A stretch of DNA of 64,000 nt, from positions 298,592 through 362,591 of the forward strand of contig NZ_JACHCZ010000001.1 in assembly GCF_014207255.1 (NCBI RefSeq), written 5' to 3'. The notes below the pieces were generated by a model that did no database searches, had not been told where the DNA came from, and worked only from the letters and a program-made list of their open reading frames with translations. Shown piece by piece: positions 55,738 through 64,000 of this stretch. Position 1 is the stretch's first letter. The number at the start of each line of letters is the position of its first letter. Source of the stretch: Pseudomonas sp. JAI120. GTDB lineage: Bacteria; Pseudomonadota; Gammaproteobacteria; Pseudomonadales; Pseudomonadaceae. The position numbers and the translations under genes are program-made.

Positions 55738-56398
55738 GGGGCGCCTCCCCGAGACGCGGCAGACTGCGGAACATATCGGTATAGAGCGCGTACACCACCT
55801 TGGAGGCGCGAATCACGGCGGCCTGGTCGTCGGGGTCGTCCAGGCTGTTCATCAAGCGGCGGTAGGTTTCCATGTGGCCGATGTCCAGCGCCCCGTGGGA
55901 ACTCAGGTAGCTGAACGCCGTTGCCGGCAGTTGCAAGCGTTCACGAATGCTGCCGGCCGCGTGGGTGGCCAGGGCGATGCTGGTGCCTTCCAGCACATTG
56001 ACCATGCCGAACAGGCCGACCGGGTTGTCACGGGCGATCAGGTCGTAGAGGTAACTGACCATCAGCTCGATGGGCAAACCGGGGCGCCCGTCACGTACCG
56101 CATCGTCATCACCGCCGCAGGCGGCAATGTCATTGAGCACCCACTGCTCGTGGCCGTATTCATCCTCGATGTACTCGCAGACGGCCTTGCGCAGCCATTC
56201 CAGGCGCGAAGGCAGGCGCGCACCGCAGGCCATCATCAACGGCACCGTATGCCGCACGTGGTAGTAGGCCTGGGCCAGGAATGCGCGATAGCTGTCCAGG
56301 CTGACCTGGCCCTCCAGGGCGTCGCGGATGATCGGCAGGCTGAACAGCGCCTGGCGTTCCTGTTGAGTGGCTTCTTGCAGCGTGTCGAAAAAATTCAC
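55724..56398 (-). CDS. Haem-oxygenase-like putative di-iron oxidase
   Basis: This 224-aa helical protein belongs to the iron-containing redox/TenA-like haem-oxygenase-fold group (Haem_oxygenas_2 type). Candidate metal ligands are E and H in YIEDEYGHE (about 88-97), E in VLEGTS and D/H in HGALDIGHMETYR. Members of this superfamily include UndA, which makes 1-alkenes from fatty acids, and other oxidases of acids and amines. The GTG start (56398) overlaps the ligase stop as GTGA. A longer upstream frame is out of the ligase frame and spurious. Its neighbour ligase could supply an activated acid. Confidence 0.8.
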   Translation of the reverse strand: MNFFDTLQEATQQERQALFSLPIIRDALEGQVSLDSYRAFLAQAYYHVRHTVPLMMACGARLPSRLEWLRKAVCEYIEDEYGHEQWVLNDIAACGGDDDAVRDGRPGLPIELMVSYLYDLIARDNPVGLFGMVNVLEGTSIALATHAAGSIRERLQLPATAFSYLSSHGALDIGHMETYRRLMNSLDDPDDQAAVIRASKVVYALYTDMFRSLPRLGEAPHAPV

Positions 56399-57873
56399 GA
56401 TGAGGTTTCCTCGTTGAATGCTGGGGCAAATTGGGTTTGATAACGGGCGACGATGGCGTCGCGCCGTGGCCGGCCATTGGCGGTGAGCAAGCCATTGGCG
56501 GCGGTGAAGGGTTGCGTCAGGCGCGTCCAGCGATGCACCTGGGCGTAGTCGGGCAGGCCGCTGTTGGCCTCGGCCACGGCGCGGGCCAGCTGCGCGTCGC
56601 TGCAGTCGGTGCGATGGGGCCAGAGCAGGGCGTGGTTCTGCGGCAGGGCTTCGCCATACACGAACGCCTGGGCGATGACACCGCCCTGGGTCAGCTCGGC
56701 CTCGACCCAATCCGGGTTGACGTTGCGCCCGTAACTGGTGACGAACTGATGTTTTTTGCGGCCCTTGAGGTAGAGAAAACCGTCCTCGTCAAAGGCGCCG
56801 AGATCGCCGCTGGGCCACCATTGCTCGGGCTGGTCTGTCTGGCCCAGGTAGCCGAGCAACGTCGAGCCCTTGATCAGCACTTCATCGTCTTCGGCCAGGC
56901 GGATTTCCACGTGGGGCAGTGGCCGGCCGACGCTGCCAGGACGGTGTGCCCCGGGACGATTGAGGCATACCACCGAGGCGCATTCCGACAGCCCGTAACC
57001 TTCATACACCGGTACGCCCAGTTGCTGCGCACGTTGCAGCAAGGCCTTGGAGACGCGCGCTCCGCCGACGGCGGCAAAGCGCAGGCCCTGGGGGCTGAAG
57101 GCCTTTTGCTCGGCAGCAATCACCAGCATCAACAGTAATTGCGGCACCAGGATCAGGCTGTGGGGCTGACGGGTAGCCAGGCAGCCGAGCAATTGTGCGG
57201 CGTCCACCGCGCTGGCGCCCTGGATGCCCAGGCTCTTCTGGCTGGGCAAGCTGAGGGTGGCGCCGGCGTAGAGCGCGGCGTAGCAACCGAGGTTTTCCAG
57301 CAAAATCGCGATGGGCAACAGCGCCAGGTGATGGCGTGGGTCACTGCTGTGGCTGGCCTGGTACAACTCGCGGGCCACCCGCAGCAGGCTGTCGGCGCTC
57401 AGGCACACGCCCTTGGGCGCGCCGGTGGTGCCGGAGGTGAACGTCACCTTGGCGGTGCCGGCGGGTATCGAGGGGCGGCCCTCAAAGGTGCGGCACCAGA
57501 ATTCGCCGCACGGGTGATAGCCGTTGGCGAGCAATTCAGCCTCCAGATGCGGCTCGGCGATCACCCGTTCGGCGTGGCTTTGTTCCAGGCAATGGGCGCG
57601 CTGGGCCGGGCTGAAGAACGGCGGCAAGGTCAGACAGGTCAAGCCTTCGAACAGCACTGCCAGGTCCCACAGCATGGCCTCGACGCCATTGTCCAGGGCC
57701 AGGGCGACCACCTTGACGCCTTCTTCGCGCAGGCGCTCTTGTCGATACGCCACTTCGGCGAACATCTGGGCGTAATCCATTTTCAAGCTGTCGCCCCACA
57801 GGGCGATGGCGCCATCGTTGCGTTCGGCATGGCCTCGCAGTACGGCGTGGAAGCGGCGGGTTTCAGGCGACAT
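56395..57873 (-). CDS. AMP-dependent acyl ligase
   Basis: This 492-aa adenylate-forming enzyme has the P-loop-like TFTSGTTGAPKGV, the YGLSE block GYGLSECASVV and the SGDLG and KGRKK regions of the mobile C-terminal domain. It is shorter than typical acyl-CoA synthetases but otherwise complete. It should activate a fatty or aromatic acid as acyl-AMP and then CoA or another acceptor. It overlaps the hemolysin-like gene by 11 bases and the oxidase by four. Confidence 0.85.
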   Translation of the reverse strand: MSPETRRFHAVLRGHAERNDGAIALWGDSLKMDYAQMFAEVAYRQERLREEGVKVVALALDNGVEAMLWDLAVLFEGLTCLTLPPFFSPAQRAHCLEQSHAERVIAEPHLEAELLANGYHPCGEFWCRTFEGRPSIPAGTAKVTFTSGTTGAPKGVCLSADSLLRVARELYQASHSSDPRHHLALLPIAILLENLGCYAALYAGATLSLPSQKSLGIQGASAVDAAQLLGCLATRQPHSLILVPQLLLMLVIAAEQKAFSPQGLRFAAVGGARVSKALLQRAQQLGVPVYEGYGLSECASVVCLNRPGAHRPGSVGRPLPHVEIRLAEDDEVLIKGSTLLGYLGQTDQPEQWWPSGDLGAFDEDGFLYLKGRKKHQFVTSYGRNVNPDWVEAELTQGGVIAQAFVYGEALPQNHALLWPHRTDCSDAQLARAVAEANSGLPDYAQVHRWTRLTQPFTAANGLLTANGRPRRDAIVARYQTQFAPAFNEETSS

Positions 57874-58546
57874 GGCTGGCGTCCTCGAGGGCGGTTGGCA
57901 ACCCCAGGCGTGAAAACAGACCCATGTTGCGCAAATGGATGAACCCGGCGCGGATATTGCCGACATGCACCCACGGTTGGCTTTCGTAGTAACTGCCCCA
58001 GTGATGGCGCTCATCGCCCAGGCGCTGCGGGTCGGCCGCGCACAGGGTCACGGGCTTCAAGCCCAGGCGGTGGAAGCTGTTGACCAGGCCGATATTGCCG
58101 GTGAACGCCACCCACTCCAGGCCGCCCATGGCCAGCAGCCAGGTAATCGCGATGATGCTCAGGCGCGCACTGCCGGTGTCGCTGGCCGCGAGGTTGCCGA
58201 CTTCGGCGATGGCGCCGCGCTCCACGGTCTGTTCGGCAGCGGCACTGATCAGCGGGTCGATCGGATGGTCCAGGTAACGCTCCAGGAACAACGGCTCGGC
58301 GCTTGCCAGGCGCACCCCGGCGACGGCGCACAGCTCGCCGCTGGCCTGGCTGACGCCAAACAACTGCGGCATGAAGTGCCGAATATCGGCGCCGTGGGCA
58401 AGGCGAAAACGTTGTTGGATAAACGCCTCGAAGGCAGGCCGCTGCGGGTCTTGGGGCAGGGCGCGGGACAGGCGCATCGGTGCACTGTCGGCATGGCCGA
58501 ACAGCAGCGGCAAGGAAATGTTCCAATCGATATCGGGCATTGGCAT
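57863..58546 (-). CDS. Thermostable hemolysin-like protein (acyltransferase superfamily)
   Basis: This 227-aa protein matches the thermostable hemolysin family (T_hemolysin, delta-VPH of Vibrio). Visible blocks are AFIQQRFRLAHGADIRHFMPQLF, an AVAGVRLA strand, LFLERYLDHPID and EVGNLAASDTGSARLSIIAIT. The fold is GNAT- and LuxI-like, so an acyl-transferase or sensing role is more plausible than lysis. It is the first gene of a seven-gene operon. GGAGG lies four bases before ATG 58546; the methionine at 58540 is the alternative. Confidence 0.78.
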   Translation of the reverse strand: MPMPDIDWNISLPLLFGHADSAPMRLSRALPQDPQRPAFEAFIQQRFRLAHGADIRHFMPQLFGVSQASGELCAVAGVRLASAEPLFLERYLDHPIDPLISAAAEQTVERGAIAEVGNLAASDTGSARLSIIAITWLLAMGGLEWVAFTGNIGLVNSFHRLGLKPVTLCAADPQRLGDERHHWGSYYESQPWVHVGNIRAGFIHLRNMGLFSRLGLPTALEDASHVA

Positions 58547-58588
58547 TACGCCTCCCCAGTGAAGTTGGGAGGAGTATCGGAGGCATTT

Positions 58589-58605
58589 CTTAACGAAGTC
58601 TGAAG
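58589..58605 (+). promoter_or_regulatory. PmrA/QseB-like box 1 (rightward promoter)
   Basis: CTTAACgaagtCTGAAG fits the PmrA-type pattern of two CTTAAG-like hexamers with five bases between, with two half-site changes. A TATTTT hexamer starts 12 bases downstream (58618-58623), toward the cytochrome b561 gene. It mirrors box 2, and the centres are 42 bp apart. Confidence 0.55.
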
Positions 58606-58630
58606 GTGGCAAAAGGATATTTTTCGCCAT

Positions 58631-58647
58631 CTTCAGACTGCCTTAAG
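58631..58647 (-). promoter_or_regulatory. PmrA/QseB-like box 2 (leftward promoter)
   Basis: On the minus strand this reads CTTAAGgcagtCTGAAG, one mismatch from the two-half-site PmrA pattern. A TATCCT hexamer (58614-58619) lies 11 bases further. It should drive the hemolysin-to-kinase operon, which ends in a PmrA/QseB-type regulator, suggesting autoregulation. Confidence 0.6.
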
Positions 58648-58715
58648 GCTTCGCGGGCAGGGTCGCGCGGTTTTCCACGGCTGCTTGCGGCCACCACCTG
58701 CACAAGGCTCTTCCC

Positions 58716-59258
58716 ATGACTGAACATCTGGTGATACAGCGCTACACGAAGCTGTCGATGACCCTGCACTGGCTGATGCTGGCGCTGTTTGTCGGCGTGT
58801 ACGCCTGCATTGAAATCAAAGGCCTGCTGCCTCGCGGCCATGCACTGAAGGGCGTGTTACTCGGCGGTCACGCGCTGTTCGGTATCGGGATTTTCCTGCT
58901 GGTCTGGCTGCGCCTGCTGGGACGCCTGGCGCCGCGCCCGGCGATCCTGCCGCGTCCACCGGCCTGGCAGACTGCCGTGGCGCACCTGATGCACCTGGCA
59001 CTATATGGCTTGATGATCGTGACGCCGCTGCTGGCCTGGCTGATGCTCAACGCCGCAGGCAAGCCCGTGCCTTATTTCGAGTTTGCCTTGCCATCGCTGG
59101 TGGCGGTGGACCCCGACCAGGCCAAGCAATTCAAGCACTGGCATGAGTGGCTGGGCAGCGCTGGTTATTGGTTGATCGGCCTGCACGCTTTCGCCGGGCT
59201 GTTCCACCATTACTGGGTGCGCGACAACACCCTGGTGCGCATGCTGCCAAAACGTTAG
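58716..59258 (+). CDS. Cytochrome b561-family membrane protein
   Basis: This 180-aa protein has four membrane helices with the haem-binding histidines typical of bacterial cytochrome b561 (H18 in LHWLMLALF, H52-like in GGHALFG, then H in HLMHLALYG and H in GLHAFAGLFHH). It probably passes electrons from ubiquinol to a periplasmic or stress partner such as superoxide. Diverges from the hemolysin-like operon and shares the region with the two PmrA-like boxes. Confidence 0.87.
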   Translation: MTEHLVIQRYTKLSMTLHWLMLALFVGVYACIEIKGLLPRGHALKGVLLGGHALFGIGIFLLVWLRLLGRLAPRPAILPRPPAWQTAVAHLMHLALYGLMIVTPLLAWLMLNAAGKPVPYFEFALPSLVAVDPDQAKQFKHWHEWLGSAGYWLIGLHAFAGLFHHYWVRDNTLVRMLPKR

Positions 59259-59315
59259 AAATGCCAAAATCACACTTTATGCGTCTGATGAAACGTTTCT
59301 TCTAGCGACAAACGG

Positions 59316-59337
59316 CTTACGCAAGCGCTTGCGTAAG
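59316..59337. promoter_or_regulatory. Perfect palindromic LacI-type operator
   Basis: A 22-base perfect palindrome with core TACGCAAGCGCTTGCGTA lies 85 bases before the ABC transporter start. The CGCAAGCGCTTGCG centre is the typical form of LacI/GalR operators, with the central CG step. The repressor is probably the LacI protein encoded three genes downstream. Confidence 0.85.
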
Positions 59338-59422
59338 TAAATGTATCTGATTAGAGTCGGTGGCAATCGGCTCTGATCAAAGGGGGCCGAACGACAAAAA
59401 TAATAAAACCAGGAGCTCATTG

Positions 59423-60955
59423 ATGAGCCTTGAACCCTTGCTTGAGATGCAGGGCATCAGCAAAACCTTCAACGGTTTGCGCGTGCTCAAGAATGTCGGC
59501 CTGAAGGTCTACCCCGGCGAAATCCACGCCTTGATGGGGGAGAACGGCGCCGGCAAATCGACCCTGATGAAAATCCTCTCCGGCGCTTACCAGGCCGATC
59601 CCGGCGGTGAAATCCGCATCGACGGTCAAGCCGTCCCCACGTTCAACCCCGCCACCGCCAAAGCCCTCGGCATCGCCGTGATCTACCAGGAACTGAGCCT
59701 GTGCCCGAACCTGAGTGTGGCCGAGAACATCTACCTGGGCCGTGAGTTGCGCCGTGGCTGGACCATCGACCGTAAGGGCATGCAGGACGGTTGCGTGGAA
59801 GTGCTGCAGCGCCTGGGCGCCGAATTCACCCCGGCAACCAAGGTCAGCAGCCTGTCGATTGCCGAGCGCCAACTGGTGGAAATTGCCCGTGCCTTGCACG
59901 CCCACGCCAGGATCCTGGTGATGGACGAACCGACCACGCCGTTATCGTCCCGCGAGACCGACCGCCTGTTTGCGCTGATCAAGCAGCTGCGCAGCCAGGG
60001 CCTGGCGATCATCTACATCAGTCATCGCATGGCCGAGATCTATGAACTGTCGGACCGTGTCTCGGTGCTGCGCGACGGCCAATACATCGGCGAACTGACC
60101 CGCGACGCGCTGTCGGCCGAAGTCCTCGTGAAGATGATGGTCGGCCGCGACCTGTCCGGTTTCTACAAGAAGGAACATGCCGCCTACGACCCCGGTGCGG
60201 TGGTGATGCGCGTGCGTGACATGGCCGATGGCAAGCGCGTGCGTAACTGCAGTTTCGACCTGCATGCCGGTGAAGTGCTGGGTATCGCCGGGCTGGTGGG
60301 GGCAGGGCGCACCGAGTTGGCGCGGCTGATCTTCGCCGCCGACCCGCGCACCAGCGGCACCCTGGAAGTGGTGGGCAAGACCGTGACGCAACTGCGCAAC
60401 CCGGCGGATGCGATTCGTGCCGGCGTGGTGTACCTCACCGAAGACCGCAAGGCCCAGGGCCTGTTCCTGGACATGAGCGTGGCCGACAACATCAATGTCT
60501 GCGCCTGTGTGCCGGATGCCCGCGCCGGTGGTGTACTCGACCGTGGCCTTGGCTTGAAACGTGCCAATGAAGCCATCAAGTCACTGTCGATTCGCGTGGC
60601 GTCGGGCAAGGTCAATGTCGGCGCGTTGTCCGGCGGCAACCAGCAGAAGGTCCTGCTGGCGCGGCTGCTGGAGGTCAAGCCGCACGTGCTGATCCTCGAC
60701 GAACCCACACGCGGCGTGGACATCGGCTCCAAATCCGAGATCTACCGCATCATCAATCAACTGGCGCAGGCCGGCGTGGGCATCGTGGTGATCTCCAGCG
60801 AGCTGCCGGAAATCATCGGCACCTGCGACCGGGTGTTGATCATGCGCGAAGGCCAGTTGGTGGCCGAAGTCGGCGGGGCCTCCGGTCACGTCATCTCCCA
60901 GGAACGTATTATTGACCTCGCCACCGGTGGCGATCAGGTGGTTGCCCATGGCTGA
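59423..60955 (+). CDS. Sugar ABC transporter ATP-binding protein (RbsA/XylG type)
   Basis: This 510-aa protein has two tandem ABC ATPase halves, as in RbsA, XylG and MglA. The first has Walker [10 protein letters not shown], signature-like LSIAERQ and ILVMDEPT. The second has a degenerate Walker A-like [10 protein letters not shown], signature LSGGNQQK and [10 protein letters not shown]. It energises uptake of a monosaccharide. Start ATG 59423 follows AGGAGCT. The gene order ATPase, permease, binding protein, repressor and xylulokinase-like kinase points to a pentose or pentitol. Confidence 0.92.
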   Translation: MSLEPLLEMQGISKTFNGLRVLKNVGLKVYPGEIHALMGENGAGKSTLMKILSGAYQADPGGEIRIDGQAVPTFNPATAKALGIAVIYQELSLCPNLSVAENIYLGRELRRGWTIDRKGMQDGCVEVLQRLGAEFTPATKVSSLSIAERQLVEIARALHAHARILVMDEPTTPLSSRETDRLFALIKQLRSQGLAIIYISHRMAEIYELSDRVSVLRDGQYIGELTRDALSAEVLVKMMVGRDLSGFYKKEHAAYDPGAVVMRVRDMADGKRVRNCSFDLHAGEVLGIAGLVGAGRTELARLIFAADPRTSGTLEVVGKTVTQLRNPADAIRAGVVYLTEDRKAQGLFLDMSVADNINVCACVPDARAGGVLDRGLGLKRANEAIKSLSIRVASGKVNVGALSGGNQQKVLLARLLEVKPHVLILDEPTRGVDIGSKSEIYRIINQLAQAGVGIVVISSELPEIIGTCDRVLIMREGQLVAEVGGASGHVISQERIIDLATGGDQVVAHG

Positions 60956-61925
60956 TTCAATGATTGCTACAACAGGCAAGGCAGAACGTGCCCGCGAACT
61001 GATGCGCACGGTCGGTATGTTGCCGGTGCTGATTTTGCTGCTGGTGGGCTTCGCCCTGGCCAGCGAGAACTTCCTGACGATGCAGAACCTGTCGATCATC
61101 ACCCAACAGGCCTCGGTCAATGTGGTGCTGGCGGCGGGCATGACCTTTGTGATCCTCACGGCGGGTATCGACCTGTCGGTGGGAGCGATCCTGGCGGCGT
61201 CGGCCGTGGTGGCGTTGCAGGCGTCAATGTCGCCGCAGTTCGGCATGTTCGGGATTGCGGCCGGTATCGGCTTCGGGCTGCTGCTGGGCCTGGTCAACGG
61301 TGGGTTGATTGCGTTCATGCGCCTGCCGCCGTTTATCGTCACCCTTGGCGCACTCACCGCCATGCGTGGCCTGGCGCGCTTGCTGGCCGATGACAAGACC
61401 GTGTTCAACCCCGACCTGCCGTTTGCCTTTATCGGCAACGACTCGATCCTCGGCGTGCCGTGGCTGGTGGTGATCGCCGTGGCGGTGGTGGCACTGTCGT
61501 GGTTCATCCTGCGCCGCACGGTAATGGGCGTGCAGATCTATTCGGTGGGCGGCAACCCCGAAGCGGCGCGACTCTCCGGGATCAAGGTGTGGAAGGTGCT
61601 GCTGTTCGTCTACGCCATGTCGGGCGCCTTGGCCGGGCTGGGTGCGGTGATGAGCGCCTCGCGCCTGTTCGCCGCCAACGGCCTGCAACTGGGGCAATCC
61701 TACGAGCTGGATGCGATTGCCGCCGTGATCCTCGGCGGTACCAGTTTTACCGGTGGCGTCGGCACCATCGGCGGCACGCTGATCGGCGCGCTGATCATCG
61801 CGGTGCTCACCAACGGCCTGGTGCTGCTGGGGGTGTCGGACATCTGGCAATACATCATCAAGGGCATCGTGATCATCGGCGCGGTCGCGCTGGATCGCTA
61901 TCGCCAGTCCGGTGCGCGGACCTGA
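60948..61925 (+). CDS. Sugar ABC transporter permease (RbsC type)
   Basis: This 325-aa inner-membrane protein has eight to ten helices and the RbsC-family motifs [19 protein letters not shown] and [18 protein letters not shown], plus the [20 protein letters not shown] end. ATG 60948 overlaps the ATPase gene by eight bases. It forms the channel for the sugar. Confidence 0.92.
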   Translation: MADSMIATTGKAERARELMRTVGMLPVLILLLVGFALASENFLTMQNLSIITQQASVNVVLAAGMTFVILTAGIDLSVGAILAASAVVALQASMSPQFGMFGIAAGIGFGLLLGLVNGGLIAFMRLPPFIVTLGALTAMRGLARLLADDKTVFNPDLPFAFIGNDSILGVPWLVVIAVAVVALSWFILRRTVMGVQIYSVGGNPEAARLSGIKVWKVLLFVYAMSGALAGLGAVMSASRLFAANGLQLGQSYELDAIAAVILGGTSFTGGVGTIGGTLIGALIIAVLTNGLVLLGVSDIWQYIIKGIVIIGAVALDRYRQSGART

Positions 61926-61959
61926 TTTCACTCCCATAACAATCACAAGAGAGACCCGC

Positions 61960-62892
61960 ATGAACCTTAAACGCATCTTTCCCGTCGTCGCCTTGGCTGC
62001 CCTGATGTCCCAAGCCGTAGAGGCCCGCGAACTCAAGGCCCTGGGTATCAGCATGGGCTCGCTCGGCAACCCGTATTTCGTGACCCTGGCCGATGGCGCC
62101 ACGGCCCGGGCCAAGGAGCTGAACCCCAACGTCAAGGTCACCTCGGTGTCGGCCGACTACGACTTGAGCAAGCAGTTCTCGCAGATCGACAACTTTATCT
62201 CGTCCAAGGTCGATCTGATCCTGATCAACGCCGTCGACCCTTCGGCCATGGCCTCGGCGATCAAGAAAGCCCGCGATGCCGGCATCGTCGTGGTGGCGGT
62301 GGATGTGGACGCCAAGGGCGTGAATGCCACCGTGCAGACCGACAACGTTGAAGCCGGCAAGCTGGCCTGCCAATACCTGGTGGACAAGCTTTCCGGCAAG
62401 GGCAACGTGATTATCCAGAACGGTCCGCAAGTCACCGCCGTGACCGACCGCGTCAAAGGCTGTAAAGCCGCATTGGCCGGCGCGCCGGACATCAAGGTGC
62501 TGTCCGACGACCAGGACGGCAAAGGCTCCCGCGAAGGCGGCCTGAACGTGATGCAGGGCTACCTCACGCGCTTCCCGAAAATCGACGGCCTGTTTGCGAT
62601 CAACGACCCGCAAGCCATCGGCAGCGACCTGGCGGCCAAGCAGCTCAAGCGCAGCGGGATCATCATCACCTCGGTGGACGGCGCGCCGGATATCGAGAAC
62701 GCGCTGAAGACCGACACCCAGATCCAGGCGTCTGCCAGCCAGGACCCGTGGGCCATGGCGCAGACGGCGGTGAATGTCGGCAATGACCTGCTCAACGACA
62801 AGGCCCCGGCCGAAGCGGTGACCCTGCTCACGCCAAAACTGATCACCCGCGACAACGTCGGTACGTACAGCGGTTGGTCGAGCAAACATTGA
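61960..62892 (+). CDS. Sugar ABC transporter substrate-binding protein
   Basis: This 310-aa periplasmic protein has a signal peptide ending near SQAVEA and the ribose/galactose-binding fold (LKALGISMGSLGNPYFVTLADGA, LILINAVDPSAMASAIKKA, LFAINDPQAIG). An arginine and aspartate set for sugar binding is present but the sugar is not clear. The start is ATG 61960 after AGAGAG; the frame's earlier methionine is spurious. It is last of the transporter trio. Confidence 0.9.
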   Translation: MNLKRIFPVVALAALMSQAVEARELKALGISMGSLGNPYFVTLADGATARAKELNPNVKVTSVSADYDLSKQFSQIDNFISSKVDLILINAVDPSAMASAIKKARDAGIVVVAVDVDAKGVNATVQTDNVEAGKLACQYLVDKLSGKGNVIIQNGPQVTAVTDRVKGCKAALAGAPDIKVLSDDQDGKGSREGGLNVMQGYLTRFPKIDGLFAINDPQAIGSDLAAKQLKRSGIIITSVDGAPDIENALKTDTQIQASASQDPWAMAQTAVNVGNDLLNDKAPAEAVTLLTPKLITRDNVGTYSGWSSKH

Positions 62893-62913
62893 TAGCGTGA
62901 GAGGAACAGCGTC

Positions 62914-63906
62914 GTGGTGACCATGGATGACGTGGCAAGCAGGGCGGGGGTGTCGACGTCGACCGTGTCACACGTGTTGAACGGCACCCGCAAAGTCAGC
63001 CCGGCCACGGTGCTGGCGGTGCGGCGGGCGATCCAGGAACTGGGGTATATCCCCAACACCCTGGCGCGCTCGCTGGCGCGGTCGAGTACCAACACGATAG
63101 GCGTGGCGATCTCGGCGCTGTCCAACCATTACTTCAGCGAGACGGTGCACGCGATTGAAACCGAGTGCGCCAAGCACGGCTACATGATGCTGTTTGTCGA
63201 CACCCACGACGACCCGGAGCAGGAGCTGCGGGTCGTCACGGCGCTGCATCATCGGCGGGTCGACGGTATTGTGCTGGCGCCGTCGAACGGTTCGATGGCC
63301 CTGGAGTACATGCGCGCCAACGAGATTCCGGCGGTGCTGGTGGACCGGATGATGAGCGAGCAGTTTGATCAGGTCGGGGTGGAGAATGCCCAGGCCACCC
63401 AGGGCCTGATTGAACACCTGATCGGGCACGGGCACCGTCGCATCGGTTTTATCGCCGGGCGCACGGGGTTCAGTACCACGGATGAGCGGGTAGCGGGTTA
63501 CCGCGCGGCGTTGCACGCGGCGGGGCTGGCCTTCGATCCGCAGTTGCTGGTTAACGGCGGCTCCAACACCGAGCCTGCGCGCCAGGCCACGGTGCAGTTG
63601 CTGGGCCTGGCTTCGCCGCCCACGGCGATCATGGCCGGCAATAACCTGATGACCCTCGGCGCGATGCACGCCTTGCGTGACGCGCAGCTCGACGTGCCGA
63701 GACAAATGGCCCTGGTGGGCTTTGATGATTTTGACTGGGCGGATTTTTTCGTGCCGCGCCTGAGCCTGATCGCACAGCCGGTCAAGGCCCTTGGCGCCCG
63801 CGCGGTCGACCTGTTGCTGCAACGCATGGCGTCGCCTGACGCAGCGCCCCAGAGCGTGCGCCTCGCGCCGACCCTGCAGTTACGTAACTCCTGTGGCTGT
63901 CATTGA
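62914..63906 (+). CDS. LacI-family transcriptional repressor
   Basis: This 330-aa protein begins at GTG 62914 behind AGAGGAAC. It has the LacI HTH (TMDDVASRAGVSTSTVSHVLNGTRKVSPATVLAVRRAIQELGYIPN) and a ribose-binding-protein-like effector domain. It should bind the 22-base palindrome ahead of the transporter and release it when sugar is present. It sits between the transporter and the kinase, as in many sugar operons. Confidence 0.92.
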   Translation: MVTMDDVASRAGVSTSTVSHVLNGTRKVSPATVLAVRRAIQELGYIPNTLARSLARSSTNTIGVAISALSNHYFSETVHAIETECAKHGYMMLFVDTHDDPEQELRVVTALHHRRVDGIVLAPSNGSMALEYMRANEIPAVLVDRMMSEQFDQVGVENAQATQGLIEHLIGHGHRRIGFIAGRTGFSTTDERVAGYRAALHAAGLAFDPQLLVNGGSNTEPARQATVQLLGLASPPTAIMAGNNLMTLGAMHALRDAQLDVPRQMALVGFDDFDWADFFVPRLSLIAQPVKALGARAVDLLLQRMASPDAAPQSVRLAPTLQLRNSCGCH

Positions 63907-63922
63907 TTGGAATAACACACGC

Positions 63923-64000
63923 ATGAACAGTCCTGTTTCCCTGGGCATTGACCTGGGCACGTCGGAACTCAAAGCCATCCTGATGGACGCCACGGGCGCG
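63923..64000 (+). CDS. xylB: FGGY sugar kinase, start only (xylulokinase-like)
   Basis: The first 26 codons are visible before the window ends. They read SLGIDLGTSELKAILMDATG, the phosphate-1 motif of FGGY kinases, most like xylulokinase. The product should phosphorylate the imported or converted pentulose. Substrate and full length cannot be judged. Confidence 0.7.
   Translation, partial: MNSPVSLGIDLGTSELKAILMDATGA

Overview
The window looks like a chromosomal contig end from a fluorescent Pseudomonas (P. fluorescens group). Codon use is GC-rich. The best evidence is gene content: an aprX-inhibitor-aprDEF-lipA exoenzyme locus, a mexT/mexS pair, a Pgm of the Pseudomonas type, REP/REPIN-like palindromes and DUF1652. 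Species assignment is inference from family resemblance, not a database result. The first ~160 bases are almost pure C/G homopolymer and are probably a sequencing or assembly artefact.

Layout. (1) 231-842, a NIPSNAP-like gene. (2) 1186-6794, seven co-directional genes in the order of the indole-3-acetic acid catabolic genes iacABCDEFG, behind an AT-rich leader. (3) 6798-9960, a decayed junction (an aldehyde dehydrogenase scrap and a LysR regulator without its DNA-binding domain), then divergent mexT and mexS without mexEF-oprN. (4) 9961-15209, a 705-base non-coding stretch, an unrecognised 466-aa protein translationally coupled to a MocR-type regulator, and pgm. (5) 15272-20117, a pirin, a UvrD-family helicase, a DUF1652 protein and a SnoaL-AraC regulator. 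(6) 20167-26892, amine and peptide use: an FAD amine oxidoreductase, a cupin and a polyamine-binding protein, then a LuxR regulator, an APC permease and a P1 peptidase. (7) 27259-35079, alkaline protease, its inhibitor, its type I secretion system and an RTX lipase. (8) 35193-42003, a lipoprotein, a FAN1 nuclease coupled to a nuclease-helicase fusion, and an alpha-E/ATP-grasp pair. (9) 42456-47933, a small membrane protein, two tiny acidic proteins, a Na+/H+ antiporter and a three-gene signalling set ending in an EAL protein. (10) 48138-52220, universal stress protein plus GNAT, divergent from a zinc alcohol dehydrogenase, with two ANR/FNR-type boxes between them, then a DUF4010 membrane protein. 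(11) 52237-58546, a tightly overlapping seven-gene operon: thermostable-hemolysin-like protein, AMP-ligase, haem-oxygenase-like putative di-iron enzyme, SDR, TPR protein, response regulator, sensor kinase. It is divergent from a cytochrome b561. (12) 59423 to the end, a sugar ABC transporter, a LacI repressor and the start of a xylulokinase-like gene, behind a perfect 22-bp palindromic operator.

The strongest candidate for an undescribed system is region 11. Four enzyme-like proteins that could make or modify an acyl-derived small molecule are co-transcribed with their own two-component system. The divergent promoter region carries two inverted PmrA/QseB-like boxes whose centres lie 42 bp apart. 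The FAN1/nuclease-helicase pair (region 8) and the unknown protein/MocR pair (region 4) come next. No rRNA, tRNA, CRISPR array, insertion sequence or prophage was recognised.
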